A DNA stretch of 47,965 bases from Caulobacter sp. (GTDB lineage Bacteria; Pseudomonadota; Alphaproteobacteria; Caulobacterales; Caulobacteraceae), in contig JAQGIP010000084.1 in NCBI GenBank assembly GCA_028291055.1, forward strand, positions 1 to 47,965. Reading direction: 5' to 3'. Both the position numbers and the translations under genes were made by a program. Position 1 is the stretch's first letter, and the number at the start of each line of letters is the position of its first letter. Shown here piece by piece: positions 1 to 7,990 of this stretch. A model generated the notes under the pieces. That model saw only the letters and a list, made by a program, of their open reading frames with translations. It made no database searches and was not told where the DNA came from.

Positions 1-679
1 CCACACCCCAGCCGACGACCCCGATCCCGTTGACCATCGTGGTGTGCGAATCGGTGCCGACCAGGGTGTCCGGGTAGGCCAAGCCATTGCGGCTGAAGAC
101 GACGCGGGCCAGGTATTCGATATTGACCTGGTGGACGATGCCGGTGCCCGGCGGGACCACCTTGAACTCGTCGAATGCCGTCTGGCCCCAACGCAGGAAC
201 TGGTAGCGCTCGAAGTTGCGCTCGTACTCGAGTTCGACGTTTCGGCCGAAAGCGGACGCGGTGCCGAAGAGATCGGCGATCACCGAGTGGTCGATGACAA
301 GTTCTGCCGGCGCGAGCGGGTTGATCTTCGCCGCGTCACCACCGAGTTCGACCACTGCCTCACGCATCGTCGCGAGGTCGACCACGGCGGGCACGCCGGT
401 CAGGTCCTGCATCAGCACGCGGGCGGGACGGAAGGCGATCTCGTGCTGTTCCAGGCCCTTGTTCTGCAGCCAGGCGGCCATGGCCTTCAGGTCGGCCTCG
501 GTGGTGCCTTCGCCATCTTCGTTGCGCAGCAGGTTTTCCAGCAGCACCTTCAGCGAGGCGGGCAGGTTGCGGATGCCGGTCAGACCGGCTTCCTCGGCGG
601 CGCGAAGGCTGTAGTAGTGGTATTTGGTCTTGCCCACCTTGAGTTCGCGGCGGGTATGAAGGCTGTCGATCGACGCCAT
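1..679 (-). CDS. acnA: Aconitate hydratase AcnA, N-terminal 226 residues (runs off the window)
   Basis: Reading the minus strand from the ATG at 677-679 gives an uninterrupted frame to the window edge. It begins [16 protein letters not shown] and contains the aconitase A segments [37 protein letters not shown] and [12 protein letters not shown], the last being the substrate and Fe-S domain signature. The enzyme interconverts citrate and isocitrate in the TCA cycle in the cytoplasm and binds a 4Fe-4S cluster. The cluster cysteines lie beyond the window. It diverges from ccmA, with about 185 bases between the two starts. The family is about 890-900 residues long, so only a quarter is visible. 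Identity is secure; only the end is missing. Confidence 0.96.
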   Translation of the reverse strand, partial: MASIDSLHTRRELKVGKTKYHYYSLRAAEEAGLTGIRNLPASLKVLLENLLRNEDGEGTTEADLKAMAAWLQNKGLEQHEIAFRPARVLMQDLTGVPAVVDLATMREAVVELGGDAAKINPLAPAELVIDHSVIADLFGTASAFGRNVELEYERNFERYQFLRWGQTAFDEFKVVPPGTGIVHQVNIEYLARVVFSRNGLAYPDTLVGTDSHTTMVNGIGVVGWGV

Positions 680-863
680 TTGGGGGGATCCTTTCCCTGT
701 CTACAGCCGCCCGAAAACCGCTCCCGGGATCCCGCGCTGATCGATGTGGACACACAGGTTCCGCATCGTCGCCGCGGACGCACCCATCACGCCGGAGGGG
801 GGCAGCCGCGCGCTTCATAGGCCGGGTTGCGGTTCGCGTCGAGGCGCCAGGGTCCGTAGCGGC

Positions 864-1478
864 ATGATCGAGAGCTTGAGTGTAAGGGCCCTGTCGGTGC
901 GGCGGGGCGAACGGCTGCTGTTCGCCGCCTTCGATCTGGAGGTGAAGGCCGGCGAGGCCGTGGCCCTGGTGGGGCGAAATGGCGCGGGCAAGACCAGCCT
1001 GCTGCGGGCGATCGCGGGGCTGCTGCTTCCCGAGGCGGGAACGGTTGCCTTCGCGGGCAAGGCCGGCGCCCTGGAGGCCGACGAGGCCCGCGCCAGGGGG
1101 CTGCACCTTCTGGGCCACCAGGACGGTCTGAAGTCGGCGCGGACCGCCGGCGAGGAACTGGATTTTCAGGCGCGATGGACCGGCGGGTCGCAAGCCTCGG
1201 CCGCCGAGGCCGCGCGGATGCTGGACCTGACGCCCTTGCTGGGCCTGGACGTGCGGCGGCTTTCGGCCGGCCAGCGGCGGCGCCTGGCCCTGGCGCGGTT
1301 GGCCGCCAGCCCGCGCCCGCTGTGGCTGCTGGACGAACCGCTGGCCCCCCTCGACGCGGCGCGGCGCGAGCAGGCGGGTGAGCTGATGACGCGCCATCTG
1401 GCCGATGGCGGCCTGATCCTGGCCGCTGTCCACGATCCTCTGCCCATTCCCGCGCGCACCGTGGAGATCGGGGCGTGA
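864..1478 (+). CDS. ccmA: Heme exporter ATP-binding protein CcmA
   Basis: A 204-residue ABC ATPase. Walker A is GRNGAGKT at residues 37-44, the signature is LSAGQRRR and Walker B is LWLLDEP followed by the D-loop PLAPLD. The length matches CcmA, and the next gene is ccmB. CcmA powers the CcmABCD complex, which releases heme-loaded CcmE from CcmC at the inner membrane during cytochrome c maturation. The frame is open further upstream to 744, but ATG 864 gives the normal CcmA N-terminus ([12 protein letters not shown]). Its TGA overlaps the GTG start of ccmB, so the two are translationally coupled. Confidence 0.95.
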   Translation: MIESLSVRALSVRRGERLLFAAFDLEVKAGEAVALVGRNGAGKTSLLRAIAGLLLPEAGTVAFAGKAGALEADEARARGLHLLGHQDGLKSARTAGEELDFQARWTGGSQASAAEAARMLDLTPLLGLDVRRLSAGQRRRLALARLAASPRPLWLLDEPLAPLDAARREQAGELMTRHLADGGLILAAVHDPLPIPARTVEIGA

Positions 1479-2140
1479 GCGCCTTCCTGCTGCTGTTGCG
1501 CCGGGAGCTGGCCCTGGCCTGGGGCCGGGGCGGCGGGCCGCTGCTGGCCCTGACCTTCTACGCCGCCATCGTCACCCTGCTGCCCCTGGCCGCCGGATCG
1601 GACCCCGCGCGCCTGGCGGTCATCGCGCCCGGCGTCTCCTGGCTGGCCCTGGCCCTGTCGTCGCTGCTGTCCCTGGAACGGCTGTTCGAGCGCGATTTCG
1701 AGGACGGGGCTCTCGACCTCCTGGCCCTGGGCCCCGCGCCGCTCGAGGCCGTCGGAGCGGCGAAGGCCCTGGCTCAATTCCTCGCCAATGGCGCCCCTCT
1801 GGCCGTGGCGACACCGCTGGCCGCCATCCTGCTGGGCGCGCCGGTCAGCCTGGCGCCCCTGGCCTTCGCCGCCGCCCTGATCGGCGGGCTGGCCTTCGCC
1901 TTCACCGGCGGCCTGGGCGCGGCCCTGGCGCTGGGCAGCAAGCGCGGCGGGCTGCTGGTGGCGGTGATCGTGCTGCCCCTATTCGCGCCGCCGGTGATCT
2001 TCGGGGCGGGCGCGTTGCAGGCGATGGCCATCGGCCTGCCCTGGGCGCCCGGCTTCCTGCTGCTCGCGGCCTATGCGGCGGGCGCGGTGGCGCTGGCGCC
2101 CCTGGCCATGGCGGCGGCGTGCCGCAACGCGCTGGGGTAG
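1475..2140 (+). CDS. ccmB: Heme exporter permease CcmB
   Basis: A 221-residue, very hydrophobic protein with about six membrane segments, rich in Ala and Leu. It begins [20 protein letters not shown], the typical CcmB N-terminus in which a cytoplasmic amphipathic piece precedes the first helix. The GTG start overlaps the ccmA stop as GTGA. CcmB is the membrane partner of CcmA in the cytochrome c maturation ABC complex. Unusually, ccmC does not follow directly; it lies 4.1 kb downstream after unrelated genes. Function is inferred from length, topology and position beside ccmA. Confidence 0.92.
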   Translation: MSAFLLLLRRELALAWGRGGGPLLALTFYAAIVTLLPLAAGSDPARLAVIAPGVSWLALALSSLLSLERLFERDFEDGALDLLALGPAPLEAVGAAKALAQFLANGAPLAVATPLAAILLGAPVSLAPLAFAAALIGGLAFAFTGGLGAALALGSKRGGLLVAVIVLPLFAPPVIFGAGALQAMAIGLPWAPGFLLLAAYAAGAVALAPLAMAAACRNALG

Positions 2141-2195
2141 GTGTACGAACCACGGTACCTACTTTATATTGTCGACGTTAGTACGCGAGGTCGTC

Positions 2196-2483
2196 ATGCC
2201 CAAGGAAGCCGTCTTCACCCTTAAGCTTGAGGCTGACCTGCGCGACGCCTTCATGGCGGAAGCCGAATCCACCCATCGTCCTGCATCTCAATTGGTGCGG
2301 GAGTTCATGCGTGAATTCGTTCAACGCCAACGAGAAGCGCGTGACCACGATGCCTGGGTGCGCGCCAAGGTCCAGGAGTCCCTTGATGATCCGCGCCCGG
2401 GCATTCCGCATGAGCGGGTCATGGCTGACGCGCGCGCCTTGATCGACCGGATCGCTCAGGGCAGCGGCATGCATGAGGATTGA
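2196..2483 (+). CDS. Ribbon-helix-helix antitoxin (ParD/CopG-like)
   Basis: A 95-residue protein beginning MPKEAVFTLKLEADLRDAFM. The N-terminal 45 residues have the pattern of a ribbon-helix-helix DNA-binding domain: a short beta strand (AVFTLKLE), a helix, then the HRPASQLVREFMREFV helix. The charged C-terminal part would be the toxin-binding region. ATG 2196 follows an AT-rich stretch (2157-2185) that contrasts with the GC-rich surroundings and probably holds the promoter and operator; such antitoxins repress their own operon. The gene overlaps the start of a ParE/RelE-type toxin reading frame by 11 bases, the normal arrangement. It appears intact although its toxin is broken. Confidence 0.8.
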   Translation: MPKEAVFTLKLEADLRDAFMAEAESTHRPASQLVREFMREFVQRQREARDHDAWVRAKVQESLDDPRPGIPHERVMADARALIDRIAQGSGMHED

Positions 2484-2750
2484 GTGGCACTTCAACGCCA
2501 ACGCCGATCTGCAGCACGCCCTCGCCTATGTCGCGCGGGAAAGTCCGACGGCGGCTCACGGCATCTACGATGATATCGGGCGCGCTCTTCGCGGCTGGGC
2601 GAGCATCCGCGAATGGGGCGTGTGGGTCGACTGAGGGGCACCCGGGAGATGGTCATCGCGGGGACACCTTATTTCGTCGTGTATGAGATCGGCGACCAGT
2701 CGCTTCTCATCCTGCGCCTTCTGCATGGCGCGCAGCGATGGCCTGACTAG
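2473..2750 (+). pseudogene. Frameshifted ParE/RelE-type toxin
   Basis: The frame starting at ATG 2473 encodes MRIEWHFNANADLQHALAYV and stops at 2632-2634 after 53 residues. The next frame carries the rest of a ParE-like toxin: EHPRMGRVGRLRGTREMV, then VIAGTPYFVVYEI and LLILRLLHGAQRWPD, ending at 2748-2750. HPxMGRxGxxxGTRE is the family's conserved core. The total of 278 bases is one short of 93 codons, so a single base was lost, most likely in the GC-rich stretch at about 2590-2605. A sequencing error would give the same picture. If real, the toxin is inactive and only the antitoxin remains. Confidence 0.82.
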
Positions 2751-2871
2751 CGATGGCGACCTGAAACCGGAACATTTCTCTTTCGTAATCAAGCGTTTGT
2801 CAGGAATGACATTTTCGCGCCACAAGCGGGGAAGAAGCTGGGCCGTCGGACAAACCAAGAGGGGAAATCTT

Positions 2872-3600
2872 ATGTCCAAGAACCGTTTGCGCCTGGGCCT
2901 GCTGGCCGGCGGCGCCGTTGCCCTGGCGATTGCCGGCGCGGCCTTCGCCCAAACCGCGCCCCGCGCGCCGGCCACCACCACCGAACGCCATGTGGTGGTC
3001 ACCACCGACAATGATGAGATGTCGGGCGACGGCAACGTCGAACAGACCGTCACCGTCGGCCCCAACGGCGAGCGCCGGGTGATGATCATCCGTCACGGCG
3101 GCCGTGAGGGCATGGAGAGGGCTCACGACGGCATGAGGGGCGGTCATCACGAGATGATGGATCCCGCCGCCCACGCCCAGCGCCTGCGCGACATCCTGCA
3201 GCTGCGCCCCGATCAGGAGCCGGCCCTGCAGGCCTTCCTGGGCTCCATGAAGCCGCCGGAAGCGCAGCCGGCGCGCATGGATCACGAAGCGCTGGAGAAG
3301 ATGACCACGCCCGAGCGGCTGGACTGGATGTCGGCGCGCCTGGCCGAACACCAAGCTATCTTCCAGCGCCACGCCGACGCCATCAAGCGCTTCTACGGGG
3401 TCCTGAGCCCGAGCCAGCGCAAGGCCTTCGAGGCCGCGCATGTGGGCGACCACGGCATGCGCGGCGGACATGGCGGCATGCGCATGGCCATGGGCGGAAT
3501 GCCGCCGATGCCGCCCATGCCCCCGATGCCGCCTGAACCGCCGATGGCGCCCCCCGCGCCGCCGCCTCCCCCGGCGCCGCCTTCGCCGCCCGGGCGCTAA
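2872..3600 (+). CDS. Secreted Spy/LTXXQ-like protein with Met/Pro-rich tail
   Basis: A 242-residue protein with a clear signal peptide (MSKNRLRLGLLAGGAVALAI, with cleavage near AFA-QTAP). The central part (about residues 100-195) is helical and charged. It contains LQLRPDQEPALQAFL and LSPSQRKAFEAA, which resemble the paired LTxxQ motifs of the Spy/CpxP family of periplasmic chaperones and metal-stress sensors. The tail has His/Met/Gly-rich sequence and then repeated MPPMPPMPP and poly-Pro segments, which could bind metal ions such as copper. ATG 2872 follows an AGAGGGG ribosome-binding site. It stands alone on the plus strand, and its stop codon forms a hairpin with the stop of the convergent gene. 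The metal link is inferred. Confidence 0.7.
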   Translation: MSKNRLRLGLLAGGAVALAIAGAAFAQTAPRAPATTTERHVVVTTDNDEMSGDGNVEQTVTVGPNGERRVMIIRHGGREGMERAHDGMRGGHHEMMDPAAHAQRLRDILQLRPDQEPALQAFLGSMKPPEAQPARMDHEALEKMTTPERLDWMSARLAEHQAIFQRHADAIKRFYGVLSPSQRKAFEAAHVGDHGMRGGHGGMRMAMGGMPPMPPMPPMPPEPPMAPPAPPPPPAPPSPPGR

Positions 3601-3609
3601 TCCTTAGCG
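3595..3609. terminator. Short hairpin built from two convergent stop codons
   Basis: CGCTAA, a TCC loop, then TTAGCG: the two convergent genes end inside a 6-bp stem. There is no T-run on either side, so termination is a guess; it may only reflect the facing stop codons. Confidence 0.35.
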
Positions 3610-4056
3610 GGCCGGCGGGAAGATATCGCTTTCGCCGGCCTGGGCCGTCAGGTCGCCGCAGACCAGGTCCTTGCCCTCGAATCCATAGGGCATCAGCACG
3701 ATCACCGAATAGCCGTCCCGGTGGTTCAGGGAGGCCGCTATGGCGTTGGCGGCTTCGCCGTCCACATCGGTGACGGTGACGTCGTAGACCAGCGCCGTGG
3801 CCCTATAGGCGCCGTCCCTGGCCCCCTGAATGAAGGCGGCCTTCAACTGGCCGATCATCTGGTCCGGGGGCGCGGCCTCATCTCCATCGCCCAGGGCCCC
3901 GATCGAAACGATCTCGCCGCCGGGCTTCATGGCCCCGCCATAGGGGAAGAACTCGCGGTGGGTCCCCAGCATCTGTTCGGCGAGCGGCAGAACCACCTCC
4001 AGCAGGCGCTCGCAATCGGCCTTGGCCGCGGCCTCTTCAATTCGGTCGTCGGTCAT
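3604..4056 (-). CDS. Conserved hypothetical protein, 150 residues
   Basis: I do not recognise the family. The protein is acidic, soluble, without signal peptide or membrane segment. It begins MTDDRIEEAAAKADCERLLE and has an amphipathic N-terminal helix followed by alternating strand-like stretches (ALVYDVTVTD, GYSVIVLMPYGF). The pattern of hydrophobic strands and the motif EFFPYGGAM suggest a small alpha/beta domain, as in immunity-like or SMI1/KNR4-size proteins, but nothing decides it. It converges on the Spy-like gene with only three bases between their stop codons. Coding is supported by the codon pattern and a normal start at 4056. Confidence 0.7.
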   Translation of the reverse strand: MTDDRIEEAAAKADCERLLEVVLPLAEQMLGTHREFFPYGGAMKPGGEIVSIGALGDGDEAAPPDQMIGQLKAAFIQGARDGAYRATALVYDVTVTDVDGEAANAIAASLNHRDGYSVIVLMPYGFEGKDLVCGDLTAQAGESDIFPPAR

Positions 4057-4137
4057 CGGCGAAACCCTGGCTTGGAATGCGCGCGACCTCTAGCGCGGGA
4101 TGTCCATGCGAAAAAGAGCAGGGCGAGGCGCGGCGAC

Positions 4138-5139
4138 CTAAAGCCTGGTCGAGCGGAAGGCGTGGGGCGTCACGCCGGTCCAACGCTTGAAGGCGCGGGA
4201 AAAGGCCGTGGTGTCGGAAAAGCCCACCAGATAGGCGGTCTCGTCGATGGAGAGGCGGTCGCTCTTCAGATAGCTCCGCGCCAACTGGTGGCGCAGGCCG
4301 TCCAGCACCGTCTCGAAGGTCACGCCCTCCGCCTTCAGCCGGCGAAACAGGGTCTGGCGGCTGAGCGCCATGCGCGAGGCGACGGCGTCCATGCCGGCCT
4401 CGCCGGTGTGCAGGATCGCCATCAGCAGGGCCTCGACGCGGCCGCGCGTGGTCTTCTCGCTCTCAAGGCCCCTGAGCAGGTCGTCGGCGTGCTTGCTGAG
4501 GATGCCGAACACATAGCGGGGCTGGACGGCGATGCGCAGATTCAGGTCGGCCGGGTCGATGCGGGCGGCGTTCCACTCGCGGTCGAACGTCACGGGGGCG
4601 CGGAAGGCGCGCGCATATTCCGAGGCATAGGAGGGGGCGGGGTGGCTCATATGCACCTCCTTCACGAAGTCCTCCATGTAGGGGTGGGACCCGCAGATCA
4701 GGAAGGCGAAGGTCATCTCCGTCAGTTCGGGGAAGAGGTTGGGGTTGTGGCGGTTGTCCACCACCCACAGCCCGTCGTCGCGGGTCACGAAGCTGAAGCG
4801 CTCATAGCCCACGTCGGTGACCAGCCGCCCATAGCGCTGTACCTGGCTTATGCCTTCCGCCAGCGTCTCCGACGCCTGCACCAGCAGCCCCACCACCGAC
4901 AGCTGGGACATGTTCACGGCCTCGGCGAAATGCAGGGCCAGGGCCGGGTCGCCGGTCAGCTCCTGGGCCGCCTTCATCAGCGTCACATAGGCCATGGCGG
5001 GCACGCGATGGTCCGGGTCTTCCAGCTCCTTCGGCGTCAGGCCGCAGCGCTGCGTCAAGGAGGGGCCGTTGGCGCCGCGCGCCACCGCATAGTTGAACAG
5101 CCCCCTGGCGACCCCGGCGGCGACGGTGAATTCAGACAT
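4138..5139 (-). CDS. AraC-family transcriptional regulator
   Basis: A 333-residue protein. Its C-terminal 100 residues form the double helix-turn-helix of the AraC family: SRMALSRQTLFRRLKAEG is the first HTH, and SIDETAYLVGFSDTTAFSRA with FKRWTGVTPHAFR the second, matching the family signature. The N-terminal 200 residues resemble the arabinose-binding-like sensor domain of the OruR/ArgR-type branch (VPAMAYVTLMKAAQELTGDPALALHFAE). It is transcribed away from the RcnB-like gene, with about 140 bases between the two starts. It may control itself or that neighbour. The ligand cannot be told from the sequence. Confidence 0.9.
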   Translation of the reverse strand: MSEFTVAAGVARGLFNYAVARGANGPSLTQRCGLTPKELEDPDHRVPAMAYVTLMKAAQELTGDPALALHFAEAVNMSQLSVVGLLVQASETLAEGISQVQRYGRLVTDVGYERFSFVTRDDGLWVVDNRHNPNLFPELTEMTFAFLICGSHPYMEDFVKEVHMSHPAPSYASEYARAFRAPVTFDREWNAARIDPADLNLRIAVQPRYVFGILSKHADDLLRGLESEKTTRGRVEALLMAILHTGEAGMDAVASRMALSRQTLFRRLKAEGVTFETVLDGLRHQLARSYLKSDRLSIDETAYLVGFSDTTAFSRAFKRWTGVTPHAFRSTRL

Positions 5140-5279
5140 GGCGGTGTCCGGAGCGATGCATCGGCGTCATGATTACAGGAGTTGGTGAACGCTTCCCAAT
5201 TCGGGGCGTTTGGCATGGCGAGCACGCCGGATCGCCCGGCTTTGCCCAGGGGCTGTCTGTCGCCCCAATAGGACGTCCA

Positions 5280-5630
5280 ATGAAAAAGATCCTGATCGGA
5301 GCGCTGGCCCTGACGATGGCCGCCAGCACGGCCGCCGTGGCTCAGCCCATGGGCAACGACCACCGCGGGGACAACCGCGGGCGCGGGGACAACCACCAAG
5401 ACCAGCATCGCGGCTGGGGCCATGACTACGGCAACGGCGGCCACAAGTGGCGCCGTGGCGAACGCATGGGCTACAACGACTGGAATTCGGCCTCCCGGGT
5501 CGACTATCGCCAGCATCACCTGCGGGCCCCGCCCCGCGGCTACGAATGGCGCCAGTCCTCGGACGGCAACTACATCCTGGCCGCCGTCGCCACGGGCCTG
5601 ATCGCCTCCATCATCCTGGGCAACCGCTAG
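5280..5630 (+). CDS. RcnB-like small periplasmic protein
   Basis: A 116-residue protein. It has a signal peptide (MKKILIGALALTMAASTAAV, cleavage near VAQ-PMG), then a His/Gly/Asp/Arg-rich segment, then the C-terminal block LRAPPRGYEWRQSSDGNYIL followed by a hydrophobic stretch ending GLIASIILGNR. This is the layout of the RcnB family, in which the PPxGYxWxxxGxxYLL block is diagnostic. E. coli RcnB affects nickel/cobalt efflux, but most alphaproteobacterial members have no tested function. ATG 5280 is chosen because it opens the signal peptide. A GC-rich hairpin follows the stop. Confidence 0.82.
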   Translation: MKKILIGALALTMAASTAAVAQPMGNDHRGDNRGRGDNHQDQHRGWGHDYGNGGHKWRRGERMGYNDWNSASRVDYRQHHLRAPPRGYEWRQSSDGNYILAAVATGLIASIILGNR

Positions 5631-5655
5631 CTTTCAGCGCGCCTTGCGACGACCG

Positions 5656-5686
5656 AGCCCTCTCCCGCCTTGCGTGGGGGAGGGCT
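5656..5686. terminator. GC-rich hairpin after the RcnB-like gene
   Basis: AGCCCTCTCCCGC at 5656-5668 and GTGGGGGAGGGCT at 5674-5686 pair with one or two mismatches around a 5-base loop. There is no T-run after it. It may be a weak terminator or a REP-like palindrome separating the RcnB-like and CBS genes. Confidence 0.45.
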
Positions 5687-5727
5687 TCGGCTGACTGCCT
5701 CCCCCCTCAACCGAAGAGCACAGTCCC

Positions 5728-6153
5728 ATGAACGTCAGCGATGTGATGACCCCGCAAGTGGTCACGGCCAAGCCCAGCAGCACCATTACCGAGGTGGCCA
5801 AGACCATGGCCCGCATCGAAAGCGGCGCGCTGCCCATTACCGACGACGGCAAGCTGGTCGGCCTGATCACCGACCGCGACATCGTCATCCGGGTGATCGC
5901 CGAAGGCTTGGGCCCCGACACCAAGGTGGCCGAGGTGATGACCGAGGGCGTGGAGACCTGCCGCGACGATGACAATGTCGCCGATGCCGCCGCCAAGATG
6001 GGCTCCCACCAGATCCGCCGCCTCGTCGTGCTGAACGACCAGGGCGGGCTGGCGGGCATGCTGTCGCTGGGCGACATCGCCCAGGACTACGGCGCCAAGG
6101 CCGTGGGCCGCACCCTGGAAGAGATTTCGGAAAGCACCCCCGCCGCGCACTGA
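5728..6153 (+). CDS. Two-CBS-domain protein
   Basis: A 141-residue protein made of two CBS motifs. The first covers about residues 3-60 (VSDVMTPQVVTAKPSSTITE, then GALPITDDGKLVGLITDRDI). The second covers about residues 67-125 (VAEVMTEGVETCRDDDNVAD, then RRLVVLNDQGGLAGMLSLGD). Stand-alone CBS pairs bind adenine nucleotides and act as energy or stress sensors; many alphaproteobacterial ones respond to low oxygen or stationary phase. No membrane or enzyme domain is attached, so it would act in trans on an unknown partner. It is separated by about 85 bases from ccmC. Confidence 0.92.
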   Translation: MNVSDVMTPQVVTAKPSSTITEVAKTMARIESGALPITDDGKLVGLITDRDIVIRVIAEGLGPDTKVAEVMTEGVETCRDDDNVADAAAKMGSHQIRRLVVLNDQGGLAGMLSLGDIAQDYGAKAVGRTLEEISESTPAAH

Positions 6154-6162
6154 CGCGAGGGC

Positions 6163-6197
6163 GTGGGGCAGGGGACGCCACGCCCCCCTTGCCCCAC
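6163..6197. terminator. Inverted repeat between the CBS gene and ccmC
   Basis: GTGGGGCA at 6163-6170 and TGCCCCAC at 6190-6197 are perfect 8-bp arms, with GGGG and CCCC extending the pairing inside. There is no T-run. It is a possible terminator for the CBS gene just before ccmC starts at 6238. Confidence 0.4.
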
Positions 6198-6237
6198 CCG
6201 TCTTGCTCTGGGGGCGCTCGCCGCCTAAGCAGCGGCA

Positions 6238-6960
6238 ATGTTCGCGGCCCTGGCCAATCCTGATCGCTTCATGGCGTTTTCGCGCTGGGCCGCTCCGGCG
6301 CTCGGCGTGATCGCCGCCGTGCTGATCGTGGCGGGCCTGGCCTATAGCTTCTCCGCGCCGCCGGACTACCAGCAGCACGAAACGGTGCGGATCATGTTCA
6401 TCCATGTGCCCGCCGCCTGGCTCAGCATGTTCGCCTATGCCTGTCTGGGGGGCGCGGGTTTCCTCAGCCTCGTCTACCGCCACGCCCTGGCCGACATGGC
6501 CGCCCGCGCGGTGGCGCCGCTCGGCGCGGCCTTCACCGCCCTGGCCCTGGTCACCGGCTCGCTGTGGGGCCGGCCCACCTGGGGAACCTGGTGGGTGTGG
6601 GACGCGCGGCTGACGTCGGAGCTGGTGCTGCTGCTGCTCTACCTCGGCTATCTCGCCCTGCGCGCCGCCCTCGACGACGAGGTCAAGGCCGGCCGGGCCG
6701 CCGCCATCCTGGCGCTGGTGGGCCTGATCAACCTGCCGATCGTCCACTTCTCGGTCTACTGGTGGAACAGCCTGCACCAGGGCGCCTCGACCTTCGGGGC
6801 GGCCAAGGGCGCCGGCCTGCCGCCTGTCTATCTGATCCCGCTGGCCCTGATGGGTCTGGGCTACACCGCCCTGTTCGGCTGCCTGTGGCTGGTGCGCATC
6901 CGCGCCGAGGTGTGGCGGCGCCGCGCCCAGGTGCTGTCGCTGCGCCTGGCGGAGGGCTGA
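6238..6960 (+). CDS. ccmC: Heme transport protein CcmC
   Basis: A 240-residue membrane protein with about six membrane segments. It carries the tryptophan-rich heme-handling motif of the CcmC/CcmF family, WGTWWVWDARLTSELVL, in a periplasmic loop. A histidine follows in VHFSVYWWNSLHQG; conserved periplasmic histidines hold the heme. CcmC loads heme onto CcmE at the outer face of the inner membrane. The stop is followed two bases later by the ccmD start, and ccmG overlaps ccmD, so C, D and G form one operon. Length and motif match the family. Confidence 0.95.
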   Translation: MFAALANPDRFMAFSRWAAPALGVIAAVLIVAGLAYSFSAPPDYQQHETVRIMFIHVPAAWLSMFAYACLGGAGFLSLVYRHALADMAARAVAPLGAAFTALALVTGSLWGRPTWGTWWVWDARLTSELVLLLLYLGYLALRAALDDEVKAGRAAAILALVGLINLPIVHFSVYWWNSLHQGASTFGAAKGAGLPPVYLIPLALMGLGYTALFGCLWLVRIRAEVWRRRAQVLSLRLAEG

Positions 6961-6962
6961 TC

Positions 6963-7130
6963 ATGCACATCTCCTTCGAGGTTGGCCGCTACGGCCCCTA
7001 CATCTGGCCGGCCTTCGGGCTGTCGGGCCTGGTCCTGGCGGCGCTGATCGGCCACAGCCTGGCCTCCGTGCGCCATTGGCGCCGCGAGGTTGAGCGTCTC
7101 CAGTCCCAAGCGGACGCCAAGACGAAATGA
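6963..7130 (+). CDS. ccmD: Heme exporter protein CcmD
   Basis: A 55-residue protein with one membrane segment (about residues 14-33, WPAFGLSGLVLAALIGHSLA) and a basic cytoplasmic tail. It begins MHISFEVGRYGPYIWPAFGL, close to the CcmD pattern in which a G-x-Y-x-x-Y/F-V/I-W stretch precedes the helix. CcmD holds the CcmABC complex together and helps release holo-CcmE. ATG 6963 follows the ccmC stop by two bases, and its TGA overlaps the next ATG as ATGA. Confidence 0.92.
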   Translation: MHISFEVGRYGPYIWPAFGLSGLVLAALIGHSLASVRHWRREVERLQSQADAKTK

Positions 7131-7642
7131 AGCGCTGGCTGGCCTTCGCCCCCCTGGTCGTGCTGGCCCTGCTGGCGGTGGTCTTCGTGACCAAGTCCCT
7201 GCGCCGCGATCCGCATGTGCAGTCCATGGCCCTGGTCGGCAAGCCGCTGCCGGACCTGATGCTGCCGTCGCTGGAAGACGCCAAGCCCCAGCCCCTGCGC
7301 GCCGTGGCCAAGGGCCCGGTGCTGATCAACGTCTATGCCTCCTGGTGCCCGCCCTGCGTGGAGGAGGCGCCGGCCCTCGTCGAACTGAAGGCCTCGGGCG
7401 TGCCCATCGTCGGCGTCGCCTACAAGGACACGCCGGACAAGACCCGCGCCTTCCTGGCCCGCTATGGCGACGGCTTCACCGCCCACCTCGACGACGCCGA
7501 CGGCCGCGCGGGGCTGGAGCTGGGCGTCACCGGCCCGCCGGAAACCTTCGCGGTCAACGCCCGGGGGATCATCGTGGGCAAGCATATCGGGGTGCTGACG
7601 CCGCAGGATGCGCGTGACCTGATGCGCAAAGCGGCGCATTAA
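7127..7642 (+). CDS. ccmG: Thiol:disulfide interchange protein CcmG/DsbE
   Basis: A 171-residue membrane-anchored thioredoxin-like protein. The N-terminal anchor is about residues 4-22. The active site is WCPPC with cysteines 74 and 77, in the context INVYASWCPPCVEEAPAL. The cis-proline loop GVTGPPETFAV lies near residue 140. It keeps apocytochrome c cysteines reduced in the periplasm, taking electrons from CcdA or DsbD. It overlaps ccmD by four bases (ATGA) and is the last gene of the ccm cluster here. Confidence 0.94.
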   Translation: MKRWLAFAPLVVLALLAVVFVTKSLRRDPHVQSMALVGKPLPDLMLPSLEDAKPQPLRAVAKGPVLINVYASWCPPCVEEAPALVELKASGVPIVGVAYKDTPDKTRAFLARYGDGFTAHLDDADGRAGLELGVTGPPETFAVNARGIIVGKHIGVLTPQDARDLMRKAAH

Positions 7643-7696
7643 CCTTGTGTTGACCATGAACCGCGAGGTTCAGGACGCGTTAACCATACCCGTCAC

Positions 7697-7987
7697 GTGA
7701 GTCCCATCGCCTTGGCCGATGTCCGCCCGCCCCTTTGGCCCAACGCCGCCAGCGCCCCAGTCAACCGGGGAACGGCGCCGGCCGGCGGTCAGCGCGCCTT
7801 CTTCGACGCGGCCATGGGCCGCGCGGGCGCCGGGCCCTCGGCGCCCCAGGCGGCGGCCCCCGTGGCGCCGGTCCAGACCCAGGCTCAGGCCTATCCCCAG
7901 CGCATGCCGACCGCGGCGCCCCAGCCGGACGCCGACGGCCAGGTAAAATACCGCCGCCCGGGCTCGATCCTGGATATCCGCGTCTAG
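7697..7987 (+). CDS. Hypothetical protein with Pro/Ala-rich body and RPGSILDIRV terminus
   Basis: A 96-residue protein read from GTG 7697. The middle is low-complexity Ala/Pro/Gln and probably disordered. The only ordered-looking parts are the start (MSPIALADVRPPLWPN), the segment RAFFDAAMGRAGAG, and the charged/aliphatic end KYRRPGSILDIRV. I do not recognise it. Such short C-terminal motifs often act as docking peptides, but that is inference. There is no signal peptide or membrane segment. A small hairpin (GAACC-GCGA-GGTTC, 7659-7672) lies between ccmG and this gene. A later start cannot be excluded. Confidence 0.6.
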   Translation: MSPIALADVRPPLWPNAASAPVNRGTAPAGGQRAFFDAAMGRAGAGPSAPQAAAPVAPVQTQAQAYPQRMPTAAPQPDADGQVKYRRPGSILDIRV

Positions 7988-7990
7988 CCG

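Noticed and set aside
2769..2797. GGAAC ... CGTT resembling an ECF sigma factor promoter before the Spy-like gene
   Set aside because: The spacer is 20 bases, longer than the 16-19 expected, so the match is not convincing.
3721..5172. 483-codon open frame on the plus strand
   Set aside because: It runs antisense to both the 150-residue gene and the AraC regulator; the AraC helix-turn-helix settles the strand.
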